A program made the translations under genes and the position numbers. A DNA stretch of 64,000 nt from JBAOHV01 sp963714875 (GTDB lineage Bacteria > Actinomycetota > Acidimicrobiia > Acidimicrobiales > Microtrichaceae): positions 124,001-188,000 of the forward strand of contig CAVQQI010000014.1 in the NCBI GenBank assembly GCA_963714875.1. Reading direction: 5' to 3'. Shown here piece by piece: positions 18,230-29,906 of this stretch (position 1 is the first letter of the stretch; every line of letters starts with the position of its first letter). The notes beneath the pieces were generated by a model that did not search any database, was not told the origin of the DNA, and worked only from the letters and a program-made list of their open reading frames with translations.

Positions 18230-19660
18230 TCAGGCTGCGGTGCCGCCGATGGTCAGGCCGCTGGCCACCCGCAACGTCGGCACGCCGTCGCCGACGGGGA
18301 CGCCCTGGCCGTCCTTGCCGCACGTTCCCGGTGAGCCCATGGCGAAGTCGTTGCCCACCGCGTCGATGGCGGCGAGCACCGCTGGGCCGTTGCCGATCAG
18401 GTTGCCCTCGCGCAACGGCTCGGTGATCCGCCCGTCCTCGATCAGGTAGGCCTCGGTCATGCCGAACACGAAGTCGCCCGTCGCGGTGTTCACCTGACCA
18501 CCGCCGAGGTGGCTGATGTACACGCCGTTGGGCGTGTCGGCGACGATGTCATCGGGGTCGGAGTCCCCGCCGAGCAGGTAGGTGTTGGTCATCCGGACCA
18601 TCGGGAGATGCTGGTAGCTCTGGCGACGCCCGTTGCCGGAGCTCGACCGGCCCTCGGCCCTCGCACGCAGTCCGTCCCACATGTAGTCCACGAGCACTCC
18701 ATCGCGGATCAGCACGTTGCGTTGGGCAGGTCGCCCCTCGTCATCGACCGCGAAGCAACCCCACTCACCGCCCATCGTCCCGTCATCCACCAGGGTCACC
18801 AACGGCGAGGCGACCTGCTCGCCGTGGCGGCCGGCGAACACCGATGCCCCCTTGTTGACCAGGTCGGCCTCCAGGCCATGTCCGCATGCCTCGTGGAACA
18901 TCACCCCGCCACCGCCGGGGCCGATGACGACGGTCATCTCCCCCGACGGAGCAGGTCGCGCCCTGAGCTTGGTGACCGCGCGCTGCGCCGCGACACGGGC
19001 CAGATCGCCCACGTCGTACTCGTCGAACAGCTCGAACCCGACCGTGCGGCCGACCGACTCGCGACCGGTCTGCATGCCGGCGTCGCCGGTCGCCACGCAC
19101 GACACCGAGAACAGCGTCTTGACCTGGTCGTCGCCCGCGAGCACACCGTCGCTGTTCGCCACCAGGATCCGACGGCGAGAGTCCGCGTACCGGGCGGCAA
19201 CCTGCGAGATGACCCCGTCGACGCTGCGCGCGACCTCGTTGGCCGTGGTCAACAACTCGACCTTGCGGGCCTTGGGCACATCGCCCGGGAGCATCTGCAC
19301 GACGTTCGGCCGGGCGGACTCGACACGCTCGAGCTCCACCACCGAGGTGCCCGAGCCTGCACCGCGAGCAGCAGCTGCAGCGGTGCGAGCGGCCGCGAGC
19401 AGACCGGACTCGCTCAGATCCGAGGTGTGGGCGAACCCGGTGGACTCACCCACCACGACGCGCACGCCGGCGCCCCGGTCGCGACCGGACGTCAGCTCCT
19501 CGACCCGGCCATCGTCCAGCATCGCGGACGACGACCGCTTCTCCTCGACGAAGAGCTCGGCGAAATCTGCGCCGCGGGTCAGGCCCTCGGCCACGACGCG
19601 TCGGACGATGGCATCGTCGAGGAGGGGCATGTCGTGCTCGGAGGCCGGGCTGTGGGACAC
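18230..19660 (-). CDS. tldD: Metalloprotease TldD
   Basis: 476 aa from a GTG with AAGGAA upstream; an ATG ten codons later (19630) is the alternative. It has the TldD zinc motif H-E-A-C-G-H (within V-M-F-H-E-A-C-G-H-G-L-E-A-D) and the C-terminal ligand region D-E-G-R-P-A. With TldE/PmbA it forms a heterodimeric protease that threads unfolded peptides. Two TldE-type partners are encoded 1.7-4.5 kb away, on the same strand. Convergent with the CotH gene and divergent from the thioesterase. Confidence 0.93.
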   Translation of the reverse strand: MSHSPASEHDMPLLDDAIVRRVVAEGLTRGADFAELFVEEKRSSSAMLDDGRVEELTSGRDRGAGVRVVVGESTGFAHTSDLSESGLLAAARTAAAAARGAGSGTSVVELERVESARPNVVQMLPGDVPKARKVELLTTANEVARSVDGVISQVAARYADSRRRILVANSDGVLAGDDQVKTLFSVSCVATGDAGMQTGRESVGRTVGFELFDEYDVGDLARVAAQRAVTKLRARPAPSGEMTVVIGPGGGGVMFHEACGHGLEADLVNKGASVFAGRHGEQVASPLVTLVDDGTMGGEWGCFAVDDEGRPAQRNVLIRDGVLVDYMWDGLRARAEGRSSSGNGRRQSYQHLPMVRMTNTYLLGGDSDPDDIVADTPNGVYISHLGGGQVNTATGDFVFGMTEAYLIEDGRITEPLREGNLIGNGPAVLAAIDAVGNDFAMGSPGTCGKDGQGVPVGDGVPTLRVASGLTIGGTAA

Positions 19661-19845
19661 GGTCGTTCCTTTCCAGGGTGCAACGGCCGCGGCGGACGAC
19701 GGCAGTGACCCATGAGTCAAACACGTCCTCGGGCACCCGCACTCCCGGGCACCCGGGCGGGCGACCCACCACCACTCGGCGGGCGACCAGCAGGTCGGGC
19801 GAAGCGGATGTGCCGGGAGTGCGGCCGAGTGCTTATCGTGGCCGG

Positions 19846-20223
19846 GTGCCGATCCGACCAGGAGCCTCCGCCAGCGTCCAACTGAAGGTGACCGACGCCG
19901 ACACGGCGATCGCGCTCGGCTCCGGCGAGGTCCCTGTGCTGGCGACGCCGAGGATCGTGGCCCTGGTGGAGGAAGCTGCGGTCGCTGCGGTGCACCCGGA
20001 CCTCGAGCAGGGCAGTTCGACCGTGGGCGTGCGCGTCCAGATCGAACACATCTCACCGACGCCGGTCGGCGGCAACGTGACCGCCGAGGCGACCCTGGAG
20101 AAGGTCGAGGGCCGACGGCTGGTCTTCCACGTGTCAGCGCGCGACGAACGTGGGCTGATCGCTGCGGGCAAGGTCACCAGGGTGCTCATCGACATCGAGC
20201 GCTTCCTGGACAAGACCCGCTGA
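19846..20223 (+). CDS. Hotdog-fold thioesterase (FlK-like)
   Basis: 125 aa from GTG. Single hotdog domain: V-L-A-T-P-R-I-V-A-L-V-E-E-A-A forms the central helix with the catalytic Glu region. H-I-S-P-T-P-V-G-G-N-V-T-A-E-A and K-V-E-G-R-R-L-V-F-H-V-S-A form the sheet, as in fluoroacetyl-CoA thioesterase-like proteins. Probable hydrolysis of a small acyl-CoA; substrate unknown. A longer frame upstream is non-coding in style (Arg/Thr/Pro-rich), so the GTG at 19846 was chosen. Confidence 0.82.
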   Translation: MPIRPGASASVQLKVTDADTAIALGSGEVPVLATPRIVALVEEAAVAAVHPDLEQGSSTVGVRVQIEHISPTPVGGNVTAEATLEKVEGRRLVFHVSARDERGLIAAGKVTRVLIDIERFLDKTR

Positions 20224-20306
20224 AGCCACCCCGCCGCCGAATCCACCGGCCGGCGGCCCGGCGTCGCATCCGGCCCAGCGGCACCGGTGGTGCGGATCGC
20301 TGAGAG

Positions 20307-21464
20307 GTGACCCCGGTAGAGTCCGACCCACCGATGGTGGATGAGGACGACCCCTCGGCCGGAGCGCCCCGCCCTTCCGACGATCCGGCACGAACGGCGG
20401 ACGTCGAGGGCGAACGTGCCGGCGTGCTCGAGGAGATCGACGCGGAGCACCTCCCGCATCGGCTGCCTGCCAACAACTGGCGCAGCACCGCGCTGCGCGT
20501 CGTGGTCAGCTGTGCGTTCCTGGGTGTGCTGTTCTGGCGGCTCCCCGATGTCTCGGTCGATGACGTCCTGCCGGAGCTCACCGCCGCCGCGCTCGGCTGG
20601 GTCGTGGCGGCGGTCGTCATCCACATGCTCGCCTACCTGCTGCAGACGCTGCGGTGGTCGACGGTGTCGGCCACGCTCGGCATCCACCTGCCGTTCCGAC
20701 GCATGGTCTCGCACCTGCTGGCCGGTGAGTTCGTCTCGAACGCGTTGCCGACCTCGTTCGGCGGCGACGTCGTACGTGTCGTGCGGCAGGGTCAGGACTC
20801 GGGCGACTTCGCCGACTCGTTCGCTGCGACCGCGCTCGAGCGACTGACGGGGTGGCTGGTGCTGCCACTGCTGTCGGGCATCGCGCTGATCGCATCGCCC
20901 GACCTGCTGCAGTTGGGAGCGGCCACCACCGTCGCCATCATCACCAACGTGGTGACGGTCCTCGCCCTGGTGGCGCTGCTGTGGGCGGCCGGGCACGAAC
21001 GACTGGCCGGGCGCCTGATCGGTTCCAGCGGATGGCGGCGCTACCTGGCCGCGGTGCACCTGGGCATCATCGCGTTCCGCCATCACCCCCGACGCGTGCT
21101 CGAGGTCCTCACCGCCGGCATGGGGTTCCAGTTCCTGCAGTGCGTCTCGGTCGTCGCAGCGGCACGCGCGCTGCAGATCCCCGAGGTGACGCTGCTGGCC
21201 GCGATGGCGTTCTTCCCACCCACCGCGGTGCTGCAGAACGTGCCGCTGGCGCTCGGCGGGCTCGGTGTGCGAGAGGCTGCCTTCGTGCTCTTCTTCGGGG
21301 CGCTCGGGGTTGCGGACTCCAGCGCGATCGCGCTGGGCCTGCTCGTCTACCTGGTGTTCGTCGCCGCGAGTCTGGCCGGCGCTCCGAGCTTCGTCATCGG
21401 CCGGAACTCCCGCGGGGGCACCGATGCAGCAGGGAGACCTGACGTTCCGCGGTCGCGGCAGTAG
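20307..21464 (+). CDS. Lysylphosphatidylglycerol synthase-like membrane protein (UPF0104)
   Basis: 385 aa integral membrane protein with about eight helices. The motif E-F-V-S-N-A-L-P-T-S-F-G-G-D and the later P-L-A-L-G-G-L-G-V-R-E-A are hallmarks of the MprF-type flippase/UPF0104 fold. There is no aminoacyl-transferase domain, so it is the membrane half only, probably moving a lipid or lipid-linked molecule. The first ~50 residues are acidic and cytoplasmic. GTG at 20307 or ATG at 20334 could be the start. It ends 14 bp before dxs and may share its transcript. Confidence 0.85.
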   Translation: MTPVESDPPMVDEDDPSAGAPRPSDDPARTADVEGERAGVLEEIDAEHLPHRLPANNWRSTALRVVVSCAFLGVLFWRLPDVSVDDVLPELTAAALGWVVAAVVIHMLAYLLQTLRWSTVSATLGIHLPFRRMVSHLLAGEFVSNALPTSFGGDVVRVVRQGQDSGDFADSFAATALERLTGWLVLPLLSGIALIASPDLLQLGAATTVAIITNVVTVLALVALLWAAGHERLAGRLIGSSGWRRYLAAVHLGIIAFRHHPRRVLEVLTAGMGFQFLQCVSVVAAARALQIPEVTLLAAMAFFPPTAVLQNVPLALGGLGVREAAFVLFFGALGVADSSAIALGLLVYLVFVAASLAGAPSFVIGRNSRGGTDAAGRPDVPRSRQ

Positions 21465-21478
21465 CTTGTGCACTGCCC

Positions 21479-23347
21479 ATGACCGACCGACCCACGAACC
21501 TGCTGAGCACGATCGACAGCCCTGCAGACCTGCGTGACCTCGATGAGGCGCAGCTGCTGCAGCTGGCGGCGGAGATCCGTGACTTCATCGTCGACGCCGT
21601 CAAGACCCATGGGGGTCACCTGGGGTCCAACCTGGGTGCGGTCGAGATCACCATGGCACTGCACCGGGTCTTCCGCTCGCCCCACGACGTCATCTTGTGG
21701 GACACCGGCCACCAGGCGTACGTCCACAAGCTGCTGACCGGTCGGCGCGAGGACTTCGGCGACCTCCGACAGGAGGGCGGGCTGTCGGGCTACCCCTCCC
21801 GGGCGGAGTCCGACCATGACTGGATCGAGAACAGCCACGCCTCCACGGTGGTGTCCTATGCGCACGGCCTGGCAACTGCGCTCCACCTGAAGGGCGAGGA
21901 CGACCGCCAGGTCGTCGGAGTGCTCGGCGACGGCGCACTGACGGGCGGCATGGCGTACGAGGGCCTGAACAACCTGGGCCATTCGGGGCGCAAGGCCATC
22001 ATCATCCTCAACGACAACGGCCGCTCCTACGCCCCGACCGCATCGAGCCTCGGCGAGAGCCTGTCGCGGCTGCGTTCATCGAGCACGTACCGCCGCCAGA
22101 GCGCACGGATCGAACGCATCATCGGCGAGCTCCCCCTGGGCAACTACCTGGAGAAGGGCGTCGACGGCGCCAAGGCCGCCATTCGTGAGATGTTCGAGCC
22201 GCCGGCGTTCTTCGAGCAGCTCGGCGTCAAGTACCTGGGCCCCTACGACGGCCACGACCTGGCGACGCTCGAAGAGGCGTTCCGCAACGCGAGCGAGGTC
22301 GACGGTCCTGTGGTCGTGCACTGCCTGACCCAGAAGGGCCGGGGCTACGCACCAGCGGAGAACGACCCGATCAAGAACATGCACGACACCTCGGAGCTGA
22401 AGGACGGTTCGTACACCGCCGCCTTCTCCGAGGCGATCGTCAAGGAGGGCGCGGCACGGCCCGAGCTCGTGGCCGTCACCGCAGCAATGCCGGACTCCAC
22501 CGGACTGCTGCCCTTCGGCGAGCAGTTCCCCGATCGCCTGTTCGACGCCGGGATCGCCGAGCAGCACGCAGTGACCTCCGCTGCGGGAATGGCCATGGGC
22601 GGGCTCCGGCCTGTCGTCGCGGTCTACTCGACGTTCCTCACCCGGGCGATCGACCAGGTCAACCTCGACGTCGGCCTGCACCGGCAGCCGGTGGTGTTCG
22701 TGCTCGACCGGGCAGGGATCACCGGCGACGACGGAGCGTCACACCACGGCGTGCTGGACATGGTGCTGCTGTCGAAGGTGCCCGACATGACCGTCTTCGC
22801 GCCGTCCAACTACGCCGAGGTCGGCCAGATGCTCCACGACGCCCTGGAGCTGTGCACCGACGGTCCCGCCGCGATCCGCTTCTCCAAGACCATGCCGCCG
22901 GCGGAGGTGACCACGACCGGAACCGGGCTGCAGGCCCGAAAGGTCCGCTCGGGTTCGGAGATCTGCCTGATCGGTGTCGGCAAGATGCTCGGCGCCGCCG
23001 ACGAGGCCGCCGACCGGCTGGCCGAGCAGGGGCATCAGGTCACCGTGTGGGACCCACGGGTGGTCAAACCACTGGATCCCGAGATGCTCACCGACGCAGC
23101 CGGTCACCGGCTCGTCGTGACCATCGAGGACGGCCTCCGCGACGGCGGGATCGGCGCGGCGGTGGCCGACTCGCTGTCCAAGCTGGCGCCCGTGGGCGGG
23201 CCGGCGGTGCGGGTGCTCGGCGTGCCGTCGGTGTACCTGGCACAGGGCAAGCCGGACGTCATCCTGTCCCGGCTCGGTCTCGACGCCGAGGGGATCACCG
23301 ACGAGGTCCTCGCCTGGGTCCGTTCCTCGTCGGACCACTCGGTCTGA
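21479..23347 (+). CDS. dxs: 1-deoxy-D-xylulose-5-phosphate synthase
   Basis: 622 aa. It condenses pyruvate and glyceraldehyde-3-phosphate, the first step of the MEP isoprenoid pathway; DXP also feeds thiamine and pyridoxal synthesis. The thiamine-diphosphate motif G-D-G-A-L-T-G-G through N-D-N is at about residues 154-182, with active-site histidines in G-G-H-L-G-S-N and D-T-G-H-Q-A-Y. The transketolase central part (F-D-A-G-I-A-E-Q-H-A) and C-terminal domain are complete. No other MEP gene is in the window. Confidence 0.96.
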   Translation: MTDRPTNLLSTIDSPADLRDLDEAQLLQLAAEIRDFIVDAVKTHGGHLGSNLGAVEITMALHRVFRSPHDVILWDTGHQAYVHKLLTGRREDFGDLRQEGGLSGYPSRAESDHDWIENSHASTVVSYAHGLATALHLKGEDDRQVVGVLGDGALTGGMAYEGLNNLGHSGRKAIIILNDNGRSYAPTASSLGESLSRLRSSSTYRRQSARIERIIGELPLGNYLEKGVDGAKAAIREMFEPPAFFEQLGVKYLGPYDGHDLATLEEAFRNASEVDGPVVVHCLTQKGRGYAPAENDPIKNMHDTSELKDGSYTAAFSEAIVKEGAARPELVAVTAAMPDSTGLLPFGEQFPDRLFDAGIAEQHAVTSAAGMAMGGLRPVVAVYSTFLTRAIDQVNLDVGLHRQPVVFVLDRAGITGDDGASHHGVLDMVLLSKVPDMTVFAPSNYAEVGQMLHDALELCTDGPAAIRFSKTMPPAEVTTTGTGLQARKVRSGSEICLIGVGKMLGAADEAADRLAEQGHQVTVWDPRVVKPLDPEMLTDAAGHRLVVTIEDGLRDGGIGAAVADSLSKLAPVGGPAVRVLGVPSVYLAQGKPDVILSRLGLDAEGITDEVLAWVRSSSDHSV

Positions 23348-23385
23348 CCTGCTGCGGACCACCTCCGCACACGACACCGACCCCG

Positions 23386-23421
23386 CAGCGCCCGCGATGC
23401 CCGGCACCCGAGGGGGCGCTG
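23386..23421. terminator. Candidate bidirectional terminator
   Basis: Perfect 8-bp inverted repeat (23386-23393 / 23414-23421) with a 20-base loop in the gap between the convergent dxs and Nfu-type genes. Confidence 0.4.
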
Positions 23422-23426
23422 GTGCC

Positions 23427-24153
23427 TCAGCTGTAGAAGGGGTTCTCCCCCGCGGTGTGGTCGGTCGCGTCGATGACCTCACGGACCTCGGGGATGCGCT
23501 CCATGATCGAGTGACGGATGCCGTCCTTCAGCGTGGCGGCGCTGGCCGAACACCCCTGGCAGCCGCCACCCATCGTCACGTAGACGTTCACGTCCTCGTC
23601 GACACCCACCAACGTCGCATAGCCGCCGTGGGACGCCAGCGCCGGGTTGATCGACTGCTCGAGCAACTGCGCGACCTGCTCGGCGACATCGCCGCTGAGC
23701 TCGACGTCGATCCCGGCCAGCGGATCGGCACGGTTGGGGTTGCGGATGACCAGCCCGCCCTGACCGTTCGCCCGGGGCAGATCGAGCTCGGCGCCGCGGA
23801 GCTTGTCCACCGAGGTTCCCGGGATGATCACCGTCAGGTCGTCGATGCGATAGGTCACATCGTCGTCGTCGAGCGCGGACAGCTCGTGGAAGCACAGGTC
23901 GTAGGTGTACTCCGACCCCTGTGCGCCGGTCACCTCGACCCGCAGCCCGAGTGCATCGGGATCCGGCTCCTCGCCACGGATGCCCAGCACCGTCGACATC
24001 GCCGCCTCGGACACCGCGAGCACCACGTCGGTGGGCGGTGGAGTCGGCACCCGAACCGGTCGTCGCCGGATCTCCCGCCGGAGCACCCGGGTCCTTCGCC
24101 AGTGCGGCCGGGTCCTTCGTCGATGCGTCCGTCGTCTCGGTGTCCATAGCCAT
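23427..24153 (-). CDS. NifU-domain Fe-S scaffold (Nfu-type), possible frameshift near its N-terminus
   Basis: The C-terminal NifU domain has G-G-G-C-Q-G-C-S (Cys-x2-Cys), which carries a 4Fe-4S cluster passed to client proteins. An HesB-like N-terminal domain precedes it (V-V-L-A-V-S-E-A-A through D-L-C-F-H-E-L), as in NfuA. The uninterrupted frame can start at 24086 or at the GTG before P-T-P-P-P-T. However, a neighbouring frame offers a good start at 24153 (M-A-M-D-T-E-T-T, acidic linker), and one extra base near 24050 would join it. I give the longer locus; the exact start is uncertain. Confidence 0.78.
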
Positions 24154-24286
24154 GATTAACACCAGCGTAGTAGGAGAAATTGCCGCGTCCCATGGCGCAT
24201 GGGTCACACATCGACCGGCGCCGTCGCGCTGCTGCGCGTGACAACGATCCGAGGCGGTACGACCGTCTGGGGGCACACTGGACGAC

Positions 24287-25141
24287 ATGGGCAGAATCTC
24301 CAACTCCATCTCGCTCGTGAAGTCGTCGTGGGGGGTGTTGTCCCAGGACAAGGAACTCATGGCACTACCCGCCATCTCGGGTGTCGTCTCGCTCGTGTGC
24401 GTCGCCCCGTTCGTCATCGGGGCGTTCGTCACCACCTCGACGGCCACCAGCGGCGAGGCACAGATCGGGCCCCTCGGCTACGTGCTCATGTTCCTCGGCT
24501 ACCTGGTCGGGGCCTACGTGACGATCTTCTTCCAGGCAGCGCTGATCCTGGCCGCCAACGAACGCCTCTCCGGCGGCAACCCGACACTCGGCTCCGCCCT
24601 GTCCGCGGCGACACAGCACGCCGGGGCCATCCTGCCGTGGGCCATCATCAGCGCCACGGTGTCGATGATCCTGCGCGCCATCCAGGAACGCAGCGGCTTC
24701 CTCGGACGGATCGTGATCGGACTGGTCGGCATGGCCTGGACGCTCGTGACGTTCCTGGTGCTCCCGATCCTGGTGATCGAGGGCACCGGGGTGAAGGACG
24801 CACTGACCCGATCCGCCGGCGCGTTCAAGCGCACCTGGGGTGAGAACGTCGTGGGCAACGCCGGCATCGGGCTCGTGGGCGTCGTCGGGGCCCTGATCGG
24901 ACTCGTGGTCGCGGGACCCATCGTCGCGGTGGGCATCACCAGCGACGTCGTGGCGATGGTCGTGGGCGGCATCGCGCTGTTCATCATCTGGATGATCCTG
25001 GTCTCGGTGTTCACCGCAGCCCTGAGCGGAGTGTTCCAGACGGCGTTGTACCGTTTCGCCGTGCTCGGCGAAGAGCCGCAGGGCTTCACCCACGACCAGA
25101 TCGCCGGTGCATTCCGGACCAGGACCGGACGACGGAGCTGA
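24287..25141 (+). CDS. DUF6159-type multi-span membrane protein
   Basis: 284 aa with six membrane segments. It begins M-G-R-I-S-N-S-I-S-L-V-K-S-S-W-G-V-L with L-P-A-I-S-G, and has a Y-F-x2-A-L-I-like helix (I-F-F-Q-A-A-L-I-L-A-A-N) and the W-T-L-V-T-F-L-V-L-P-I-L-V-I-E-G pattern, the features I recall for DUF6159. Function unknown. It is followed 8 bp later by an AIM24 protein, another DUF with membrane or vesicle associations, so the two probably form an operon. Confidence 0.75.
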   Translation: MGRISNSISLVKSSWGVLSQDKELMALPAISGVVSLVCVAPFVIGAFVTTSTATSGEAQIGPLGYVLMFLGYLVGAYVTIFFQAALILAANERLSGGNPTLGSALSAATQHAGAILPWAIISATVSMILRAIQERSGFLGRIVIGLVGMAWTLVTFLVLPILVIEGTGVKDALTRSAGAFKRTWGENVVGNAGIGLVGVVGALIGLVVAGPIVAVGITSDVVAMVVGGIALFIIWMILVSVFTAALSGVFQTALYRFAVLGEEPQGFTHDQIAGAFRTRTGRRS

Positions 25142-25149
25142 GGAGCGAC

Positions 25150-26008
25150 ATGGACGCCAACTGGTATCCCGACCCCCGAACAACCCGGAACCCTTCGGTA
25201 CTGGGACGGGCAGGCATGGACCGAGCACACCGCACCCGATCCAACTGCTGCGGGTCCCCAACCCACTGCGGGCGATGCATCCTCCACCGCGATGGCGCCG
25301 GCCGGGGCGAGTCACGCAGCGATGCCGGCAGGGCTGGCGGCCTCCACGTTGTTCACCGACAACCAGGAGGTCGGCACCACCGGCCGCATGACCCGCCAGA
25401 ACCCCGCGGTGATCAAGGCGACCCTGACGGGAACACCGCTGCTGGTCAGCCGCGGTGCGATGATCGCCTATCAGGGTGATGTGTCCTTCGCCTACCAGGG
25501 CGCCGGCGGGGTCGGGAAGTACCTGAAGGCGGCGACGACGGGTGAGGGCATGAAGCTCATGCGGTGCGAGGGCTCGGGCGAGCTGTTCGTGTCGCGGGGC
25601 GGGCACAAGCTGCACCTTCTCGACCTCGCCCAGGGAGAGCAGCTGTCCGCCTCGTCGCGCTCGCTGCTCGGATTCGACGCGACCATCTCCTACGACATCC
25701 AGATGATCAAGGGCGGGATCGGCGCGATGGCCGCCGGTGGGCTGTTCAACGTCACCCTGACCGGGCCCGGCACGGTCATCCTGGCCTCCGACTGGCCGGT
25801 GGTGCTGAACACCTCCGAAGCCCGCACGCTCGCTGACCCGAACGCCGTGGTGGCCTGGACCGCCGGGCTGACCGTGACCCCCCGCTCGTCGGTGTCCGCC
25901 GGCGCGCTCATCGGCCGAGGGTCGGGCGAGGCGATGCAGCTGGAGTTCTCCGCCGGCGGCTACGTCATCGTCGAACCCGAACCCATGCCGGGCATCACGG
26001 GCGCCTGA
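25150..26008 (+). CDS. AIM24-family protein with N-terminal DUF2510 module (apparent frameshift)
   Basis: N-terminal DUF2510 motif (W-Y-P-D-P ... L-R-Y-W-D-G-Q-A-W-T-E-H-T), a short Ala/Pro linker, then an AIM24 beta-barrel-like domain rich in Gly (G-E-L-F-V-S-R-G-G-H-K; G-G-L-F-N-V-T-L-T-G-P-G). The DUF2510 motif is split between frames; removing one C from the run of five at 25173-25177 restores P-D-P-E-Q-P-G-T-L-R-Y-W-D-G. Many actinobacterial envelope proteins carry DUF2510 at the N-terminus. The function of AIM24 in bacteria is unknown. Confidence 0.82.
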
Positions 26009-26030
26009 CCCGAACCCGCCCGGGGTCAGG
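26004..26030. terminator. Bidirectional terminator hairpin
   Basis: Perfect 8-bp stem (26004-26011 / 26023-26030) with an 11-base loop. It begins at the stop codon of the AIM24 gene and lies in the 35-bp gap to the convergent ABC-F gene. Confidence 0.55.
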
Positions 26031-26043
26031 ACGGGCCGGGCCT

Positions 26044-27879
<1,836 letters not shown>

Positions 27880-27905
27880 CGCTCCACGGTAGGGGCTGGC
27901 TGGTG

Positions 27906-29759
27906 TCAGCCGGTGACGCCCCCGGCGGCGAGGCGCCCGGCGACCCACTCGTCGAGCAGTCGGACCGATCGGGCCTGGCCGAACGAGATGTGCGCGGCGA
28001 ACGACTGCAGTTCGGCGGAGCTGTTCGGCCAGATCTGGGCGACGCCGGAGCCGTCGGCGGGAACCTGTTCGCCGCCGCTCGACCGGTGCGGCAACGAGAT
28101 GCTGGCCAGCTCCGGGCCGACCACCGGCAGGTCCAGCAGCGACACCAGCCGGTCGGTCGTGGTGCCCGGCACGACGCCGTCGCCGACGCCCTGGGTCACG
28201 AACACCGGTGTGCCCTGGGTCGCGATGCGCTCCAGCAGGTTGGTGTTCTCGGCGTGGTCCAACAGCAGTGACGCAGCACCCATCAGGGCGTACGCATCGC
28301 CGGTGGAGGCACCGGCGGGGACGACACCCATGAACAGCGGCCAGATGAGCGAGTTCATGATGATGTCCGCGATGCCGGACCCGGTGACCTGCAGGAAGGC
28401 GCCGTCCAGCTCCGGGGCGAGACCCACGAACGCTGCACCGAGCACGCCACCCATGGAGGTCCCCTGGTAGAGCACCGTGTCGGTGTCCAGCGGCGGAGCT
28501 GGTCGGGCCGGCCGTTCGAAGGTCGCCGGAGCGGTGACCCGCAGGTCACCCAGGTGCTGCTGCACCGCCATCAGCAGCGACACGTGGTCGACCACACCCT
28601 GCAGCGGCATGGACGCGAGGCGGCCGAAGGTCCGGGACCGGGCGATGTCGAGCACGTAGCCGCCGTCGCCCCACTGGCGATCGCCGTGGTTCGGCACGTC
28701 GATGCCGATCGTCGCCACGCCGAGGCGAGCGTTGGTGCCCGCGGTGAACAGCATCGTCTCCTTGGCCGCGGTGATGCCGTGGCCGTAGATCGCAACGGGA
28801 GCGCCCGCGGGCCCAGCGGCACGCTCGGGCAGGACCAGCACGAACCTCTCCCATCCGGGAGCCGCGCCGTTCGCCACCCGCGCGACACCGTCGGCATCGC
28901 GGAAGTCCGACACCAGCACCTCGCCGGTCACCACCGCCGACGCACTCTCGATCAGCAGTGCCGGGTCGACCCGCAGGTTCCGCACCGGGTGGTCGCTCGA
29001 GCGGACGACCTGGTTCATCGCGTCCAGCTCGGAGGTCGCGTTCCGCGCACTCCTCACCGTGAAGCGCGTCGCGCTCAGCGTCTCGTCCCAGCGGTCACCC
29101 TCGAGGCGGGCGAGGTCCCGGCGGAGCGAGGCGACGTGGGCGTCGTCCACCCTCGACATGCCGGGCGAGCGTGGAACCGGTCCACCGGCGCGGGCACGCA
29201 AGCCGTCGCCGACCCGCGCCACATAGGTGCGTCCGTAGTCGAGGCGCCCTCGGGGCCAGGCCATCACGATGGTGTCCGGCGCACCGTGGCGGGCCGCATC
29301 CGCAGGCACGCTCGCCCTCAGGGGCACCCGCTCGCCGGTCGACAGGTCGAACAGGACCACCACGTCGCCACCGTCGGCGGGCACCGAACCGGGCACCACC
29401 GGCGCTGCGAACTCGAAGATGATCGGCGTGACCGCCGAGTAGCCGTCCGCTCCATCGAACGCGTCGGCCTGGGAGGCACCCGGACCGAGCCGGGACAACA
29501 GACGGTCGTCGATCACCCCGTCCGGGGCGCTCAGTCGCCGACCGGTGGCCGTGGTCGGATCAGCGACCGAGAACTCGTCGGTGGGGAAGGGCAGCGCACA
29601 GGATCCTGCTGCCACCGCGGTGCAGGGCCGGTCGGGGGCCAACCGCAGCTCGCTCGGCGAGGTGACCACCGGAACGAACGCGCAGGCGCTGGCGAGCAGT
29701 GCAGTTGCGAGCACGAGCGCGGCCGCCATGACACGTCGCTGAGAGTGCGGTCCCCGCAT
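27906..29759 (-). CDS. Secreted alpha/beta-hydrolase lipoprotein
   Basis: 617 aa. Lipoprotein signal ending in L-L-A-S-A-C (Cys near residue 26). The mature N-terminus has C-A-L-P-F-P-T-D-E-F, T-G-R-R-L and an Ig-like or virulence-lipase-type beta domain. The hydrolase part follows, with Y-G-H-G-I (oxyanion region) and nucleophile elbow G-T-S-M-G-G; a late G-V-G-D-G-V-V-P-G and a His near the end fit the Asp and His of the triad. It is related over its length to the protein at 31312 (C-L-L-P-F-P-S-D-V-Y; Y-G-H-G-L). The substrate is probably a lipid or polyester. The start was placed at the methionine before the signal peptide. Confidence 0.8.
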   Translation of the reverse strand: MRGPHSQRRVMAAALVLATALLASACAFVPVVTSPSELRLAPDRPCTAVAAGSCALPFPTDEFSVADPTTATGRRLSAPDGVIDDRLLSRLGPGASQADAFDGADGYSAVTPIIFEFAAPVVPGSVPADGGDVVVLFDLSTGERVPLRASVPADAARHGAPDTIVMAWPRGRLDYGRTYVARVGDGLRARAGGPVPRSPGMSRVDDAHVASLRRDLARLEGDRWDETLSATRFTVRSARNATSELDAMNQVVRSSDHPVRNLRVDPALLIESASAVVTGEVLVSDFRDADGVARVANGAAPGWERFVLVLPERAAGPAGAPVAIYGHGITAAKETMLFTAGTNARLGVATIGIDVPNHGDRQWGDGGYVLDIARSRTFGRLASMPLQGVVDHVSLLMAVQQHLGDLRVTAPATFERPARPAPPLDTDTVLYQGTSMGGVLGAAFVGLAPELDGAFLQVTGSGIADIIMNSLIWPLFMGVVPAGASTGDAYALMGAASLLLDHAENTNLLERIATQGTPVFVTQGVGDGVVPGTTTDRLVSLLDLPVVGPELASISLPHRSSGGEQVPADGSGVAQIWPNSSAELQSFAAHISFGQARSVRLLDEWVAGRLAAGGVTG

Positions 29760-29906
29760 GTCCAGTCCCCCTCGGATCCGTTCCCCTGTCCGCATCAGCG
29801 CCGGTGCCCCAGCAGCTGACAGCGGTGACGCTAGGACAGCACCCCTCGTGCGGCCAACACCCACGTGGGGAGCGACGACGCCCGTGTCGTCACCAGGTCG
29901 GTGTGC

